NCBI RefSeq assembly: GCF_001424345.1
Contig: NZ_LMPF01000023.1
Span: forward strand, 1,006 to 65,005
DNA length: 64,000 nucleotides
Origin: Burkholderia sp. Leaf177
Lineage (GTDB): Bacteria > Pseudomonadota > Gammaproteobacteria > Burkholderiales > Burkholderiaceae
Direction of reading: 5' to 3'
Part shown: positions 17,592 through 27,989 of the stretch, one piece after another
Numbering within the stretch: the stretch's first letter is position 1
Layout: each line of letters begins with the position of its first letter
Program-made: the position numbers and the translations under genes
Notes under the pieces: model-generated
The model's input: the letters and a program-made list of their open reading frames with translations, nothing else
Database searches by the model: none
What the model was told of the DNA's origin: nothing

Positions 17592-19127
17592 ATGCTCACC
17601 GCTGAAACCGTGCAACACGAACCCTCCCCGAACGCTGCGCACGAACCCGAACGTATCGACATTGCGGTCATCGGCTCGGGCTTTGCCGGCATATGCATGG
17701 CAATAAAGCTGAAACAGGCCGGCATGAACGATTTCTTCGTCGCCGAGCAGGCGGCTTCTCTTGGCGGCACGTGGCGTGATAACGATTACCCCGGCTGCGC
17801 GTGCGACGTGCAAGCCCACGTCTATTCGTTCTCGTTCGCGCCGCATCCCGGCTGGACGCGGCTGTACGCGCCGCAAGCGGAGATTCGCGCGTACCTGGAG
17901 GATTGCGCTGCGCGATTCGGCATCGGCCCGCATTTGCGGTTCAACGAAACGCTGCAACGCGCGACCTTCGACGAATCCACGCAACGCTGGATCCTGCGTT
18001 TTTCCACGGGCAGGAAAGTTTCGGCGCGTGTGTTGATCGCGGGGATGGGCGGCTTATCGCGGGCGTCGGTTCCGGTGATTCCGGGCATCGATACATTCGA
18101 TGGAACGTGTTTTCATTCGCAGCATTGGGACCACGATTTGCCGCTTGCAGGCAAGCGTGTCGCGGTGATCGGCACGGGCGCGAGCGCGATCCAGTTCGTG
18201 CCGGAAATCGCCGCGCGCGTGGCGCATCTCGACGTGTTTCAACGCACGCCGCCCTGGATCATGCCGAAGAACGATCGCGCGCTGAGCAAGCGCGAACGAT
18301 GGCTGCTGAAGCATCTGCCGCTCGCGCAACGACTTCTGCGCGCAGCGCTTTACTGGATGCTCGAAGCGCGGGTGCTGGCTTTTGTCATGCATCCGTCGCT
18401 TATGAAGGTGATCCAGAAAGTTGCGCTCAGGCACCTGCACAAACAGGTTGTCGACCCTGAGCTGAGGCTCGCGCTCACGCCGGATTACACCATCGGCTGT
18501 AAGCGCATCCTGATCTCCAACGACTATTACCCGGCGGTATCGCGCAGCAATGTGTCCGTGGTGACGCAAGCTATCGTGCGCGTGGAAAACGACGCCGTAA
18601 TCACCGCCGACAATGCCCGCCACCCAGTGGACTGCATCATATTCGGCACGGGTTTCCAGGTCGCCAAGCCCTTCACGCGCGGGGTGGTTATTGGCCGCGG
18701 CGGCGTGCGCATCACCGATACATGGCGCGACGGCGCCCATGCCTATCTCGGCACGACGCTGCCGGATTATCCGAACTTTTTCATGCTCGTCGGTCCAAAC
18801 TCCGGACTTGCACATAATTCGATGGTTTACATGATCGAATCGCAAGTCGCGTATGTCATGAAAGCGCTCGTTTATATGCGCGAGCACGGCGTTGCGACCA
18901 TCGATGTAAAACAGGAAGTCGAAGCCCGTTACAACGTGCGCATCCAGCAGAAATTGAACCGCGCGATCTGGGCAAAAGGCGGCTGCAAAAGCTGGTATAT
19001 CGATCCGGCTTCGGGCAGGAATACCGCTTTGTGGCCGGGTTTTAGCTGGAAGTTTCGTCAAGCGCTGAGCGTGTTCAAACCGGACGATTACGTCATGCAA
19101 CCGGCAGTTGCGCGTCCGAACGCATAA
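17592..19127 (+). CDS. Flavin-containing monooxygenase, Baeyer-Villiger type
   Basis: This NAD(P)H- and FAD-dependent enzyme likely oxygenates a ketone or related carbonyl compound. It has an N-terminal FAD-binding Rossmann motif (IDIAVIGSGFAGICMAIKL), the Baeyer-Villiger fingerprint FxGxxxHxxxW (FDGTCFHSQHWDHD) and a second nucleotide motif (VAVIGTGASAIQFVPEI). With the ATG at 17592 it has 511 residues; a GTG at 17550 would add 14. Neither has a strong ribosome site. It diverges from an MFS transporter gene, which may move its substrate or product; this is inference. Confidence 0.87.
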   Translation: MLTAETVQHEPSPNAAHEPERIDIAVIGSGFAGICMAIKLKQAGMNDFFVAEQAASLGGTWRDNDYPGCACDVQAHVYSFSFAPHPGWTRLYAPQAEIRAYLEDCAARFGIGPHLRFNETLQRATFDESTQRWILRFSTGRKVSARVLIAGMGGLSRASVPVIPGIDTFDGTCFHSQHWDHDLPLAGKRVAVIGTGASAIQFVPEIAARVAHLDVFQRTPPWIMPKNDRALSKRERWLLKHLPLAQRLLRAALYWMLEARVLAFVMHPSLMKVIQKVALRHLHKQVVDPELRLALTPDYTIGCKRILISNDYYPAVSRSNVSVVTQAIVRVENDAVITADNARHPVDCIIFGTGFQVAKPFTRGVVIGRGGVRITDTWRDGAHAYLGTTLPDYPNFFMLVGPNSGLAHNSMVYMIESQVAYVMKALVYMREHGVATIDVKQEVEARYNVRIQQKLNRAIWAKGGCKSWYIDPASGRNTALWPGFSWKFRQALSVFKPDDYVMQPAVARPNA

Positions 19128-19273
19128 GCCACTTTTGTAGCGCGCCGAAGCCACGCGTATACTTCGACGCTATCTATTTTTGGGCCTCGCGCTCGCCACG
19201 AGCGCGAGGATCCATTCAACAAAACCGCGTCCGTCATGGATGCGCGTATCGAGGAAACCGAGAAATCGCCAGC

Positions 19274-19705
19274 ATGAGAAAGCTCCGTTCGTTCCCCGCT
19301 GTTGTCATCGCATTGTTGGCTGCCGCTGCCGTGATTCCTGTCGTTTACGCACAGGAAACCCCGGATCCGTCGAAGGAAGACTACGCGTATCTCACACGCA
19401 TGCACGTCCCGCAACCCGTGGTCAGCTGCGTTGCCGCCTTCGACAAATGGGTCGCGCTCACACCCAAATACGACACTTTCATCGTGCCGGACCGGCGTGT
19501 TCTCAATGCAAAGATCGACGACGAAACAACCATCTTCAGCGCAGGCAACCCGGTTCCCGTGGACGAAGTCATCGTCATGCGCGCCTTTGCGAAAACGCGC
19601 GGCCATTCGCAATGGACCCGCCTCGACAGCCGGTGCGGCGTGAAGGACGGCCGCGTGGTCGGCGTGTCGCTGACGCCAAATGTAAAGCCGCAGATCGTTC
19701 GGTAA
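19274..19705 (+). CDS. Small periplasmic protein of unknown function (possibly BspC-like)
   Basis: The 143-residue protein has a clear Sec signal peptide (MRKLRSFPAVVIALLAAAAV, cleavage likely after VVYA). The mature part has two cysteines (PVVSCVAAFDKW and LDSRCGVKDGR) that could form a disulfide. Its family is not certain; it reminds me of Burkholderia BspC-domain exported proteins, but I cannot verify this. It precedes two more very short exported proteins on the same strand. Confidence 0.7.
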   Translation: MRKLRSFPAVVIALLAAAAVIPVVYAQETPDPSKEDYAYLTRMHVPQPVVSCVAAFDKWVALTPKYDTFIVPDRRVLNAKIDDETTIFSAGNPVPVDEVIVMRAFAKTRGHSQWTRLDSRCGVKDGRVVGVSLTPNVKPQIVR

Positions 19706-19835
19706 CCGTGCGGGCGCACGCGCCCTTTCACATCCTTTCCCAAATATTTCCCAGCACACGTTTCCTTACAAAGGCATACGGCTTGTCATTTATCTAATTG
19801 CTAAATTGATTTCACGGATTCACTTGGAGAAACCG

Positions 19836-19961
19836 ATGAAACGATTAGCACTTATTGCCGCGCTCGCAGTCCTCGTCGGCAGCTCACTCGGCGGTTGCAT
19901 CGTCGTGCCGGATGGTGGCGGATATCACCACCATCGCGACTACTACGGCGGCCGCTACTAA
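19836..19961 (+). CDS. Very small His/Tyr-rich lipoprotein (41 residues)
   Basis: A 41-residue reading frame starts with ATG at 19836, seven bases after a GGAGA ribosome site. It begins MKRLALIAALAVLVGSSLGG and has a lipobox ending at Cys21. The mature tail is short and rich in histidine, glycine and tyrosine (GGGYHHHRDYYGGRY). A TTGTCA sequence at 19783 is a possible -35 element. The good signal peptide and ribosome site make it a real gene. A metal-binding or envelope-stress role is only a guess. Confidence 0.7.
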   Translation: MKRLALIAALAVLVGSSLGGCIVVPDGGGYHHHRDYYGGRY

Positions 19962-20019
19962 AGCTCACGACCACGCACTAACGGCGATTCATAACTGACA
20001 AAACGCGAAGGAAACCATC

Positions 20020-20256
20020 ATGTTGAACTTCAAGAAAGGCTTGTTGCTTGCATCGATTGCGGCGGCTGCCGTGACGAGTCTGGGTGTATCGAACGCAGCG
20101 TCCGCCGATGAGCATTTCCGCCCGGGTTACGTGCATGTGGACAGCCGCGGCTGGCACGGCGACCGTTATTACGATGGCCATAGGTACTGGGAACGCCGCG
20201 AGTGGGAACGTCGCCACGCGCCGCGCCACTATGCGCCGCCGCACCGCTACTATTGA
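20020..20256 (+). CDS. Small exported protein rich in His, Arg and Tyr
   Basis: The 78-residue protein has a Sec signal peptide (MLNFKKGLLLASIAAAAVTS, cleavage near NAASA). The mature part is dominated by Tyr, Trp, His and Arg (GWHGDRYYDGHRYWERREWE). GAAGGAAA lies before the ATG. It is followed by a strong intrinsic terminator. Such proteins are common in Burkholderia but unstudied as far as I know. It probably forms a small unit with the 41-residue lipoprotein gene upstream. Confidence 0.75.
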   Translation: MLNFKKGLLLASIAAAAVTSLGVSNAASADEHFRPGYVHVDSRGWHGDRYYDGHRYWERREWERRHAPRHYAPPHRYY

Positions 20257-20273
20257 TCGCGCGGGATCGCGTT

Positions 20274-20305
20274 AAAAAAGCCAGGGGACGTTCCCCTGGC
20301 TTTTT
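20274..20305. terminator. Intrinsic terminator, bidirectional
   Basis: A nine-base GC-rich stem (GCCAGGGGA paired with TCCCCTGGC) with a three-base loop is flanked by an A-run on the left and a T-run on the right. It lies between the converging small exported protein gene and the AraC gene and can stop both transcripts. Confidence 0.9.
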
Positions 20306-20329
20306 GCTTTGCGCGTTTCGAATTCCGGC

Positions 20330-21355
20330 CTACGCTCCGGCCGAATCACGCCATCTGCGGGTATCGCGTAACGGCGGCGCGCCGAACAACCGGCTGTACT
20401 CGCGGCTGAATTGCGACGCGCTTTCATAGCCCACACGATGCGCGGCCGTGGCTGCATCGGTCATGTCGATCAGCATCAGCCGGCGCGCCTCTTGAAGCCG
20501 CAACTGCTTCTGGTATTGCAGCGGGCTCATGGCCGTCACCGCCTTGAAGTGATGATGCAGCGACGACACGCTCATATGCACGTCGCGCGCAATGGATTCC
20601 ACGCGCAACGGCTGGTCGAAGTTCTGGCGCAACATCATGATTGCCTTCGCGATGCGCTGCGTCTGGCTGTCCTGCAGCGCAATCTGGCGCAGACGCGCGC
20701 CCGAACCGTTCATCAAAAGCCGGTACAAGATCTCGCGCTTGATCATTGGCGCGAGAATGGGGATGTCCTCGGGCGTGTCCATCAGGCGCAAAAGCCGCAA
20801 GACGGCGTCGAGCATGGGCGTGCCGAGACGGTTCACATACAAACCGCGCGATGCATCGGCGTGCGTGGGCGGCGGCAGACTTTCGTCGCGAATCAGCGCG
20901 GTGATTTCCTCCACGTCCATGTCAAGACGCAGCCCCAGATACGGCTTGTCTTCCGTGGCGCCGGTCACTTGCCCCATCACCGGCAAATCCACCGACGAAA
21001 CCAGGTAATGCATCGGGTCGTAGACATACAACTCGTCGCCGACCATGATCCGCTTCGACCCTTGCGCGATCAGGCCGAGCGCCGGCGTTTGCATGCCGTG
21101 ACTCGGTCCGCCGCAATGCACGATTCTATGCACGTGCAAACCTTTCACCGCGGTCTCGTGCGAGCCTTCGTGGTCGGCAGTGAGCCGCTCGAGCAAGGCG
21201 ACCAGATCGAGGCGCGCGTGATCCAGACCGGGATCGAGCGGCGTATTGTCGTGACCGTTCACCGGTTCGCGGTATGCGGCCTGATTCATGTGTTCAGCGT
21301 GATTCGATGGATCGATGGCGGAATCCGCCGTCTCATTCAGGGCCATGATTCGCAT
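20330..21355 (-). CDS. AraC-family transcriptional regulator
   Basis: The 341-residue protein has an AraC-type N-terminal domain (SKRIMVGDELYVYDPMHYLV, LYVNRLGTPMLDAVLRLLRL). Two C-terminal helix-turn-helix units follow (LRVESIARDVHMSVSSLHHH and DAATAAHRVGYESASQFSRE). An in-frame ATG at 21346 is an equally good start. It diverges from an aldo/keto reductase gene, a common arrangement in which the AraC protein activates the reductase in response to aldehydes or other electrophiles; that link is inference. Confidence 0.9.
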   Translation of the reverse strand: MRIMALNETADSAIDPSNHAEHMNQAAYREPVNGHDNTPLDPGLDHARLDLVALLERLTADHEGSHETAVKGLHVHRIVHCGGPSHGMQTPALGLIAQGSKRIMVGDELYVYDPMHYLVSSVDLPVMGQVTGATEDKPYLGLRLDMDVEEITALIRDESLPPPTHADASRGLYVNRLGTPMLDAVLRLLRLMDTPEDIPILAPMIKREILYRLLMNGSGARLRQIALQDSQTQRIAKAIMMLRQNFDQPLRVESIARDVHMSVSSLHHHFKAVTAMSPLQYQKQLRLQEARRLMLIDMTDAATAAHRVGYESASQFSREYSRLFGAPPLRDTRRWRDSAGA

Positions 21356-21797
21356 TTAGTGAGTTGGCGTCTGCACGGGGAAAACGGGCAACTACGGCGC
21401 CGGGGATGAAGAAGGATAACCGTCAGCCGAACTTCAATGATGCATGAATATGCATCCAATCGCCCGTATTCTCGTGCTTCTTCAGGCTTGCTGGCACGTA
21501 AGACGTTTGAAGTGCTGCCGGTGAATTGCACTTAGCTTACTCGCGCGCGGGGGTTTTCGCCCAGAGCCACGCGCGGCGTTTGCAGAATCGGGCAATGATC
21601 CGACAGGATCAGGCTAGCCGTCCGGCACGCCACAGGCAGATACTGATTTGTCGCGGCCAGATAAAACCACGCCGAACGGGCGTTCGTCTTTGCTGTTCAA
21701 GCCGCGCGCGGCCTGGGCCAGATGCGTTTGCAACCGCATCGCACGCCGGCCGCTCGATCCTAGTACGAATTCCAGTACAAATCCCAAGGAACCCAGC
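21356..21797. other. 442-base divergent region between AraC and aldo/keto reductase genes
   Basis: This region holds the promoters of both flanking genes. It includes a perfect inverted repeat at 21439-21456. The right part (21540-21780) contains short open frames in several phases but none with a ribosome site or recognisable product, so I call no gene. Confidence 0.5.
21439..21456. promoter_or_regulatory. Perfect 7+4+7 inverted repeat, candidate operator
   Basis: GATGCAT, spacer GAAT, then ATGCATC form a perfect dyad about 85 bases upstream of the AraC gene, in the divergent region shared with the aldo/keto reductase. AraC proteins more often use direct repeats, so a different regulator is also possible. 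Confidence 0.4.
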
Positions 21798-22841
21798 ATG
21801 CGCAACAAAAAATTCGGCAATACCGGCTTGTTCGTCTCCGAACTTTGCCTTGGCACGATGACCTTTGGCGAAGGCGGCATCTGGACGAACATCGGCGGGC
21901 TGCAGCAAGCGGACGCGGACAAGCTCATCGGACGTGCGCTGGATGCCGGCATCAATTTCCTCGATACCGCCGACGTCTACGCCGACGGCACCTCCGAAAT
22001 CATGACCGGCCAGGCGCTGAAGAACCTGAAAGTGCCGCGCGAGAATGTGGTCGTGGCGACCAAGATTCACGGCGAAACGGGCACGAAGGGCGTCAATTCA
22101 CGCGGCGCGTCGCGCTTTCATATTATCGATGGCGTGAAGGCGAGCCTGAAGCGCCTGCAACTGGATCACATCGATTTGTATCAGCTGCATGGCTTCGATC
22201 CCGCCACGCCCATGGAAGAAGCGCTGCGCGCGCTCGACACCCTGGTTCAGCACGGCCACGTGCGCTACATCGGCGTGTCGAACTGGGCGGCGTGGCAGAT
22301 TGCGAAGGCGCTGGGCATTTCCGAGCGGCTGGGCCTTGCGCGATTCGAGTCGCTACAGGCTTATTACACGATCGCCGGGCGTGATCTCGAACGCGAGATC
22401 GTGCCAATGCTGAAGAGCGAAAACGTCGGTCTGATGGTCTGGAGTCCGCTTGCGGGCGGCCTTCTGAGCGGCAAATACAAACGCGACGGCAGTTCCAGCG
22501 AGCAAGGACGCCGCACGAACTTCCAGTTTCCGCCAGTCAATATGGAGCGCGCGCATGATTGCATCGACGCCATGGCGAAAATGGCCGAAGCCAAGGGCGT
22601 GACGGTCGCGCAAATCGCGCTCGCGTGGCTTCTGCATCAAAAAGTGGTGACCACGGTGATCGTGGGCGCGAAGCGTATCGAGCAACTCGATGACAACATC
22701 GCGGCCACGCAAGTCAAGCTGAACGACGACGAACTCGCGGCACTCGACGAAGTGAGCCAGCTTGCAAGCGAATATCCAGGCTGGATGCTGGCGCGTACGG
22801 GCGAGTACCGGGTGAACCAATTGAAGGAATCGAACGGCTGA
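21798..22841 (+). CDS. Aldo/keto reductase
   Basis: This 347-residue NADPH-dependent oxidoreductase reduces aldehydes or ketones. The start ATG at 21798 (MRNKKFGNTGLFVSEL) follows AAGGA. The catalytic tetrad is visible as D56 and Y61 (FLDTADVYADG), K89 (VVVATKIHG) and H131 (LYQLHGFD). A longer frame to 21648 lacks similarity. The family member is close to the YajO/IolS-like group. It converges with a GNAT gene, the two stops being one base apart. Confidence 0.92.
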   Translation: MRNKKFGNTGLFVSELCLGTMTFGEGGIWTNIGGLQQADADKLIGRALDAGINFLDTADVYADGTSEIMTGQALKNLKVPRENVVVATKIHGETGTKGVNSRGASRFHIIDGVKASLKRLQLDHIDLYQLHGFDPATPMEEALRALDTLVQHGHVRYIGVSNWAAWQIAKALGISERLGLARFESLQAYYTIAGRDLEREIVPMLKSENVGLMVWSPLAGGLLSGKYKRDGSSSEQGRRTNFQFPPVNMERAHDCIDAMAKMAEAKGVTVAQIALAWLLHQKVVTTVIVGAKRIEQLDDNIAATQVKLNDDELAALDEVSQLASEYPGWMLARTGEYRVNQLKESNG

Positions 22842-22842
22842 T

Positions 22843-23364
22843 CTAGCCTTTCAGGTCGAACGGCAAGGTCATGAGCACTGAATCGTGATACTTGCCGTCG
22901 ACCTTCAGCGCCCGGGGTTCGCGCGCGTATTCCACGAACCCCGCTTTCCGGTAAAGCCGCAGCGCCGCCTCGTTATCGGGCGACACCGTCAACTGGATTT
23001 CCTCGACAACGCCGCGAGCGTGGTCCAGCACGGCCTGCACGACTGCCGCTGCCAAGCCCGTTCCACGCGCAACCGGTCGCACGTACATGCCGAACAGCGC
23101 GCCTTTGTGCTTCACCTTCGTCCCGTGCGGCACGATCAGGCCAGCGGTGCCGTCCAGGCTTTCGGCATTCGAGTCCTCCTGCTTTAAAAACCCGCCGAAT
23201 ACCGTTGCGTCCGTGAGGCGCTGGCCGAACCACGAAGCGGGTTTATCGACCTCGTCCTCATACGCTGATCCGAAACCATCGGGATGCTGCCGAAGCCCTT
23301 CCAGTCTCAGTTCGCGATAAGCAGCGGCATCGGCGGCAGTCAAACGGCGGACGGTGAATGACAT
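22843..23364 (-). CDS. GNAT-family N-acetyltransferase
   Basis: The 173-residue protein has the acetyl-CoA-binding region PVARGTGLAAAVVQAVLDHA (a variant of the usual R/QxxGxG/A) and the C-terminal LTVSPDNEAALRLYRKAGF motif of GNAT enzymes. It acetylates an amine substrate that cannot be predicted. It is a single gene on the minus strand between the aldo/keto reductase and an SDR. Confidence 0.88.
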   Translation of the reverse strand: MSFTVRRLTAADAAAYRELRLEGLRQHPDGFGSAYEDEVDKPASWFGQRLTDATVFGGFLKQEDSNAESLDGTAGLIVPHGTKVKHKGALFGMYVRPVARGTGLAAAVVQAVLDHARGVVEEIQLTVSPDNEAALRLYRKAGFVEYAREPRALKVDGKYHDSVLMTLPFDLKG

Positions 23365-23412
23365 GGACGTTCGACTCGAAAAAGTGCGGACTCGTAGTGT
23401 CGCACGCGCGCT

Positions 23413-24279
23413 TCAGATGATCGGCTTGCCGCCCGTCACGGCGATCGTCGCGCCAGAAATGTAGCTCCCGTCATCCGATGCCAGCAGCACATATGCCGCC
23501 GCCAGTTCAGCCGGTTGACCGGGCCGTTTCATCGGTACTTGCATGCCGAAATTCTTGACCTTTTCGGGGTCCATGGTCGATGGAATCAGCGGCGTCCAGA
23601 TCGGCCCAGGCGCCACGCCGTTCGCGCGAATGCCCTTTTCGGCCAGCAACTGCGCGAGTCCGCCCGTGAAATTCTGGATCGCGCCCTTGGTCGTGGCGTA
23701 GGCGATCAGGCCAGGATTCGGGCTGTCCGCATTCACAGATGTCGTGTTCACGATCGCGCTGCCCGGCTGCATATGCGGCACGGCGGCCTTGGTAATCCGG
23801 AACATTGCGCCGATATTCGTCGAAAAAGTCTTGTCCCATTCTTCGTCGCTGATCTCTTCCAGACTGTCGTAGGTCATCTGGTACGCGGCGTTGTTCACGA
23901 GAACATCGACACGACCGAAGGTTTCGACGGTCTTCGCCACGAGCGCGCGGCAATGCGCGGGATCGGTGATATCGCCGGGCAGGAGGAGCGACTTGCGCCC
24001 CGCTTCCTCGACCCATCGCGCGGTTTCTTTCGCGTCATCGTCTTCGCTGAGGTATGAGATCGCGACATCCGCGCCCTCGCGGGCAAAAGCGATTGCGACC
24101 GCCCGGCCGATGCCGCTGTCCGCGCCCGTTATCAGCGCGATCTTGCCGGTGAGTTTGCCCGAACCCTTGTAGGTCTTTTCGCCGTGATCAGGCTGCGGAT
24201 CCATCGGGCCGGTTTGGCCCGGCTGCTGACTTTGCGGCTGTTCGGGGAAAGGCGGTTTCGGGTAGGAAATCTGGGCCAT
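23413..24279 (-). CDS. SDR-family oxidoreductase (YghA/YdaD-like)
   Basis: This 288-residue NAD(P)-dependent dehydrogenase has the nucleotide motif TGADSGIGRAVAIAFAREGA, the NNAA motif (VLVNNAAYQMTYDSLE), an active-site serine region (NTTSVNAD) and YATTKGA with catalytic Tyr and Lys. The proline-rich N-terminal extension before the fold (PKPPFPEQPQSQQPGQTGPM) is typical of the YghA/stress-associated group. It diverges from pobA with 175 bases between starts. The substrate is unknown. Confidence 0.9.
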   Translation of the reverse strand: MAQISYPKPPFPEQPQSQQPGQTGPMDPQPDHGEKTYKGSGKLTGKIALITGADSGIGRAVAIAFAREGADVAISYLSEDDDAKETARWVEEAGRKSLLLPGDITDPAHCRALVAKTVETFGRVDVLVNNAAYQMTYDSLEEISDEEWDKTFSTNIGAMFRITKAAVPHMQPGSAIVNTTSVNADSPNPGLIAYATTKGAIQNFTGGLAQLLAEKGIRANGVAPGPIWTPLIPSTMDPEKVKNFGMQVPMKRPGQPAELAAAYVLLASDDGSYISGATIAVTGGKPII

Positions 24280-24373
24280 GTGCGTGGCTCCTTGTAATGA
24301 CTGGCTGGGAACTCAATCTCAGCAAGCACCGGACCCAGCAGCGGACATTGAGCTTTATCGATGATCGGAATAG

Positions 24374-25636
<1,263 letters not shown>

Positions 25637-25652
25637 GCCCGAGCGAGGATCC

Positions 25653-27989
25653 TTAAAGAACCGCCACCACGCGAACGTCGCCTTCCACCGACGGCACGAC
25701 CTGCCCGCCCACGCGCCGGAACGTTATGGATACGGTCTTTTCACCGACCCGCAACTCGCCGATCTCAAGCCAGTCGATACCATCTGGCAGTTGCGGCCGG
25801 TCGATGCGCACTTCCCCGCGCTCGGCGTCGATTGCTATTCCAAGGCACGCTTCAAGGATCATGAACGGCGAACCGGCTGCCCACGCTTGCGGCAAACACG
25901 CAACCGGATAGCCGATAGGACGCTCGCCGCGCTGTCGCGTGAAGCCGCAGAACAGCTCGGGCAAACGCATATCGAAGGTGACGGCGGATTCGAACAGCGC
26001 CTGCAGCAAGCGTACGGCGCCGCCGCGATCGCCGTATCGTGCGAGACCGCGTGCGCACATGGCGGTGTCGTGCGGCCAGACCGAGCCGTTGTGATACGAC
26101 ATCGGATTGAAACGCGGCTGGCCTGCAGCGAGCGTGCGAACGCCCCAGCCCGTGTGGAACAAGGTCGATTCGAGTTGTCGCGCAACTGCCTCGCCACGGC
26201 TGCGTTCGACCAGATCGAAGGCCAGCAAGTGTCCCGCGTTGGACGACAACACCTTACACAACTGGCCCTTGCCATCCAGCGCAATGCCGTAGAACTCCGA
26301 CTCGGGCATCCAGAACATGGTCTCAACACGTTCGCGGATATGCTGTGCGCGTTTATCGAACGACTTTGCGTCTTCCGGCATACCGCGTTGCCGCGCAAAA
26401 CGCGCCATGGTCGCGAAAGCCGTGGACGCATAACCCTGCACTTCGATCAGCGAGATCGGCCCGACCGGGAAGCTGCCATCGGCGTGAAACACGGAGTCGT
26501 GGCTATCTTTCCAGCCTTGGTTGGCCAGCCCGTGTTCGGTTGCTCGCTGGTAGCTCAGCAAGCCATATTCATTCTTGTCGCAATGACCCGCGATCCACTT
26601 TGCCGCCAGTTGCAGCGAAGGCCATAACTCGTCGATAAGCGCCGTGTCGCCCGTCCGTTCGGCGTATGCCCCGGCAAGCGCAACAAACAGCGGCGTACTG
26701 TCCACGCCGCCGTAGTACATGGCAAACGGCACTTCGCCGGTCGCCGCCATTTCGCTGTTGCGCGTCTCGTGCATGATCTTGCCGACTTCCGCGTCGCGAA
26801 ACGCCGAATCCTCACGTGCCTGATTCGCCGCGAGAAAACGCAGCACGCCGCGCGCAAGAGACGGATCGAGCCACAACATTTGCAGCGAAGTGATGATCGC
26901 GTCGCGGCCGAACGCGGTCGAGAACCATGGAATACCGGCGTACGGATATGGCCCGGTTTCAAGGTCGGTGGTCAACAAGCCCAGGTCGGCAAGCGATCGA
27001 TCGATCCATTCGCTAAAAAGCGGATTGCTCGAACGCACCCGCGCAACCGAACGGCGCCTGTCGCGCATGCGCCTGTGGGCATCGACCAACGCTTCACGTA
27101 TTGCCGGGCGACCCGACTCCGGCGCGCATTCCGCACCCTCTTCGGCAATTTTCTTGCTTTCCGCGCTCGCGTCACTCAACGCATGCGTGAGCGCCGTGAC
27201 CGACAGATAAATCGACATCGCCGTTTCCGGCTGAATGCGCAGCGCATAGTCGGCGCGATTGACCGTCAGCGAATGGGGTGCGGGCGAAAACTGGATGCGC
27301 GCGGTCCGCTCGACTTCATCGAGCCCCGTATAGCGCAGCACCACTTCCCCATTTTCGATAACCGGCTCGCGCATTTCCCCGCGTTTTGGCCGCGTTGAAC
27401 CGCGGACCTCGAACATGTCGTGGAAATCCGCCGCGAAATCGATGGACAACGGCACCGTTGCGGGCTCCGTGCCGTAGTTGGTCAACACGATGGCTTCGTG
27501 CAGTACATGCCGCGACAACACGCGCCGGCGTTCGACGTGAAGCACCCCTTCCGGCGTGGTCGCGCCACCGATGGGCGGCAGCGGCCGGTTGGTCATGTGC
27601 GCGGTGAAAACGGCGTTGTCGCTGGACACGCTCCCCGAAAGCAGGGACGGCGCGCGGCCGCCGAAAGTCAGGCGAAGTTGCGACAGCACGCGGGTGTCGT
27701 TGACGAAAAGGCCGTCGTCGTTGCCACGGATATCGCCGTTCGCGTCGTTGACAACGAACGTGTTGCCCGCCTTGAGCACGAACTGGCGCTCGTTTGCGTA
27801 ATTCGAGTGTTCTGTCGCGATAAACGCGCCGTCAGTCACCGCAACGGGCGTAGTGGGAGCAACTTCCCGCACACCGACCGTGCTGCGCACGGGGTCGGGA
27901 AGATCGTCATGTGCGGGGCTTCGGCCAGCATTAGCAGCCTTTTGGTCATCGAGCGCCTGATTTGCCTGCTGTTGTTCCTTCGTTTCCAT
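25653..27989 (-). CDS. Glycogen debranching-type alpha-glucosidase (GDE_N_bis and GDE_C domains)
   Basis: The 778-residue protein has an N-terminal beta-sandwich domain of the GDE_N_bis type (LKAGNTFVVNDANGDIRGND, GLFVNDTRVLSQLRLTFGG). A C-terminal (alpha/alpha)6 amylo-alpha-1,6-glucosidase-like domain follows (GIPWFSTAFGRDAIITSLQM, EVQGYASTAFATMARFARQR, PMSYHNGSVWPHDTAMCARG). It probably acts on alpha-glucans or a sugar conjugate in the cytoplasm; no signal peptide is seen. No other glycogen genes are nearby. The ATG at 27989 follows CAGGAAGGTG. Confidence 0.88.
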   Translation of the reverse strand: METKEQQQANQALDDQKAANAGRSPAHDDLPDPVRSTVGVREVAPTTPVAVTDGAFIATEHSNYANERQFVLKAGNTFVVNDANGDIRGNDDGLFVNDTRVLSQLRLTFGGRAPSLLSGSVSSDNAVFTAHMTNRPLPPIGGATTPEGVLHVERRRVLSRHVLHEAIVLTNYGTEPATVPLSIDFAADFHDMFEVRGSTRPKRGEMREPVIENGEVVLRYTGLDEVERTARIQFSPAPHSLTVNRADYALRIQPETAMSIYLSVTALTHALSDASAESKKIAEEGAECAPESGRPAIREALVDAHRRMRDRRRSVARVRSSNPLFSEWIDRSLADLGLLTTDLETGPYPYAGIPWFSTAFGRDAIITSLQMLWLDPSLARGVLRFLAANQAREDSAFRDAEVGKIMHETRNSEMAATGEVPFAMYYGGVDSTPLFVALAGAYAERTGDTALIDELWPSLQLAAKWIAGHCDKNEYGLLSYQRATEHGLANQGWKDSHDSVFHADGSFPVGPISLIEVQGYASTAFATMARFARQRGMPEDAKSFDKRAQHIRERVETMFWMPESEFYGIALDGKGQLCKVLSSNAGHLLAFDLVERSRGEAVARQLESTLFHTGWGVRTLAAGQPRFNPMSYHNGSVWPHDTAMCARGLARYGDRGGAVRLLQALFESAVTFDMRLPELFCGFTRQRGERPIGYPVACLPQAWAAGSPFMILEACLGIAIDAERGEVRIDRPQLPDGIDWLEIGELRVGEKTVSITFRRVGGQVVPSVEGDVRVVAVL

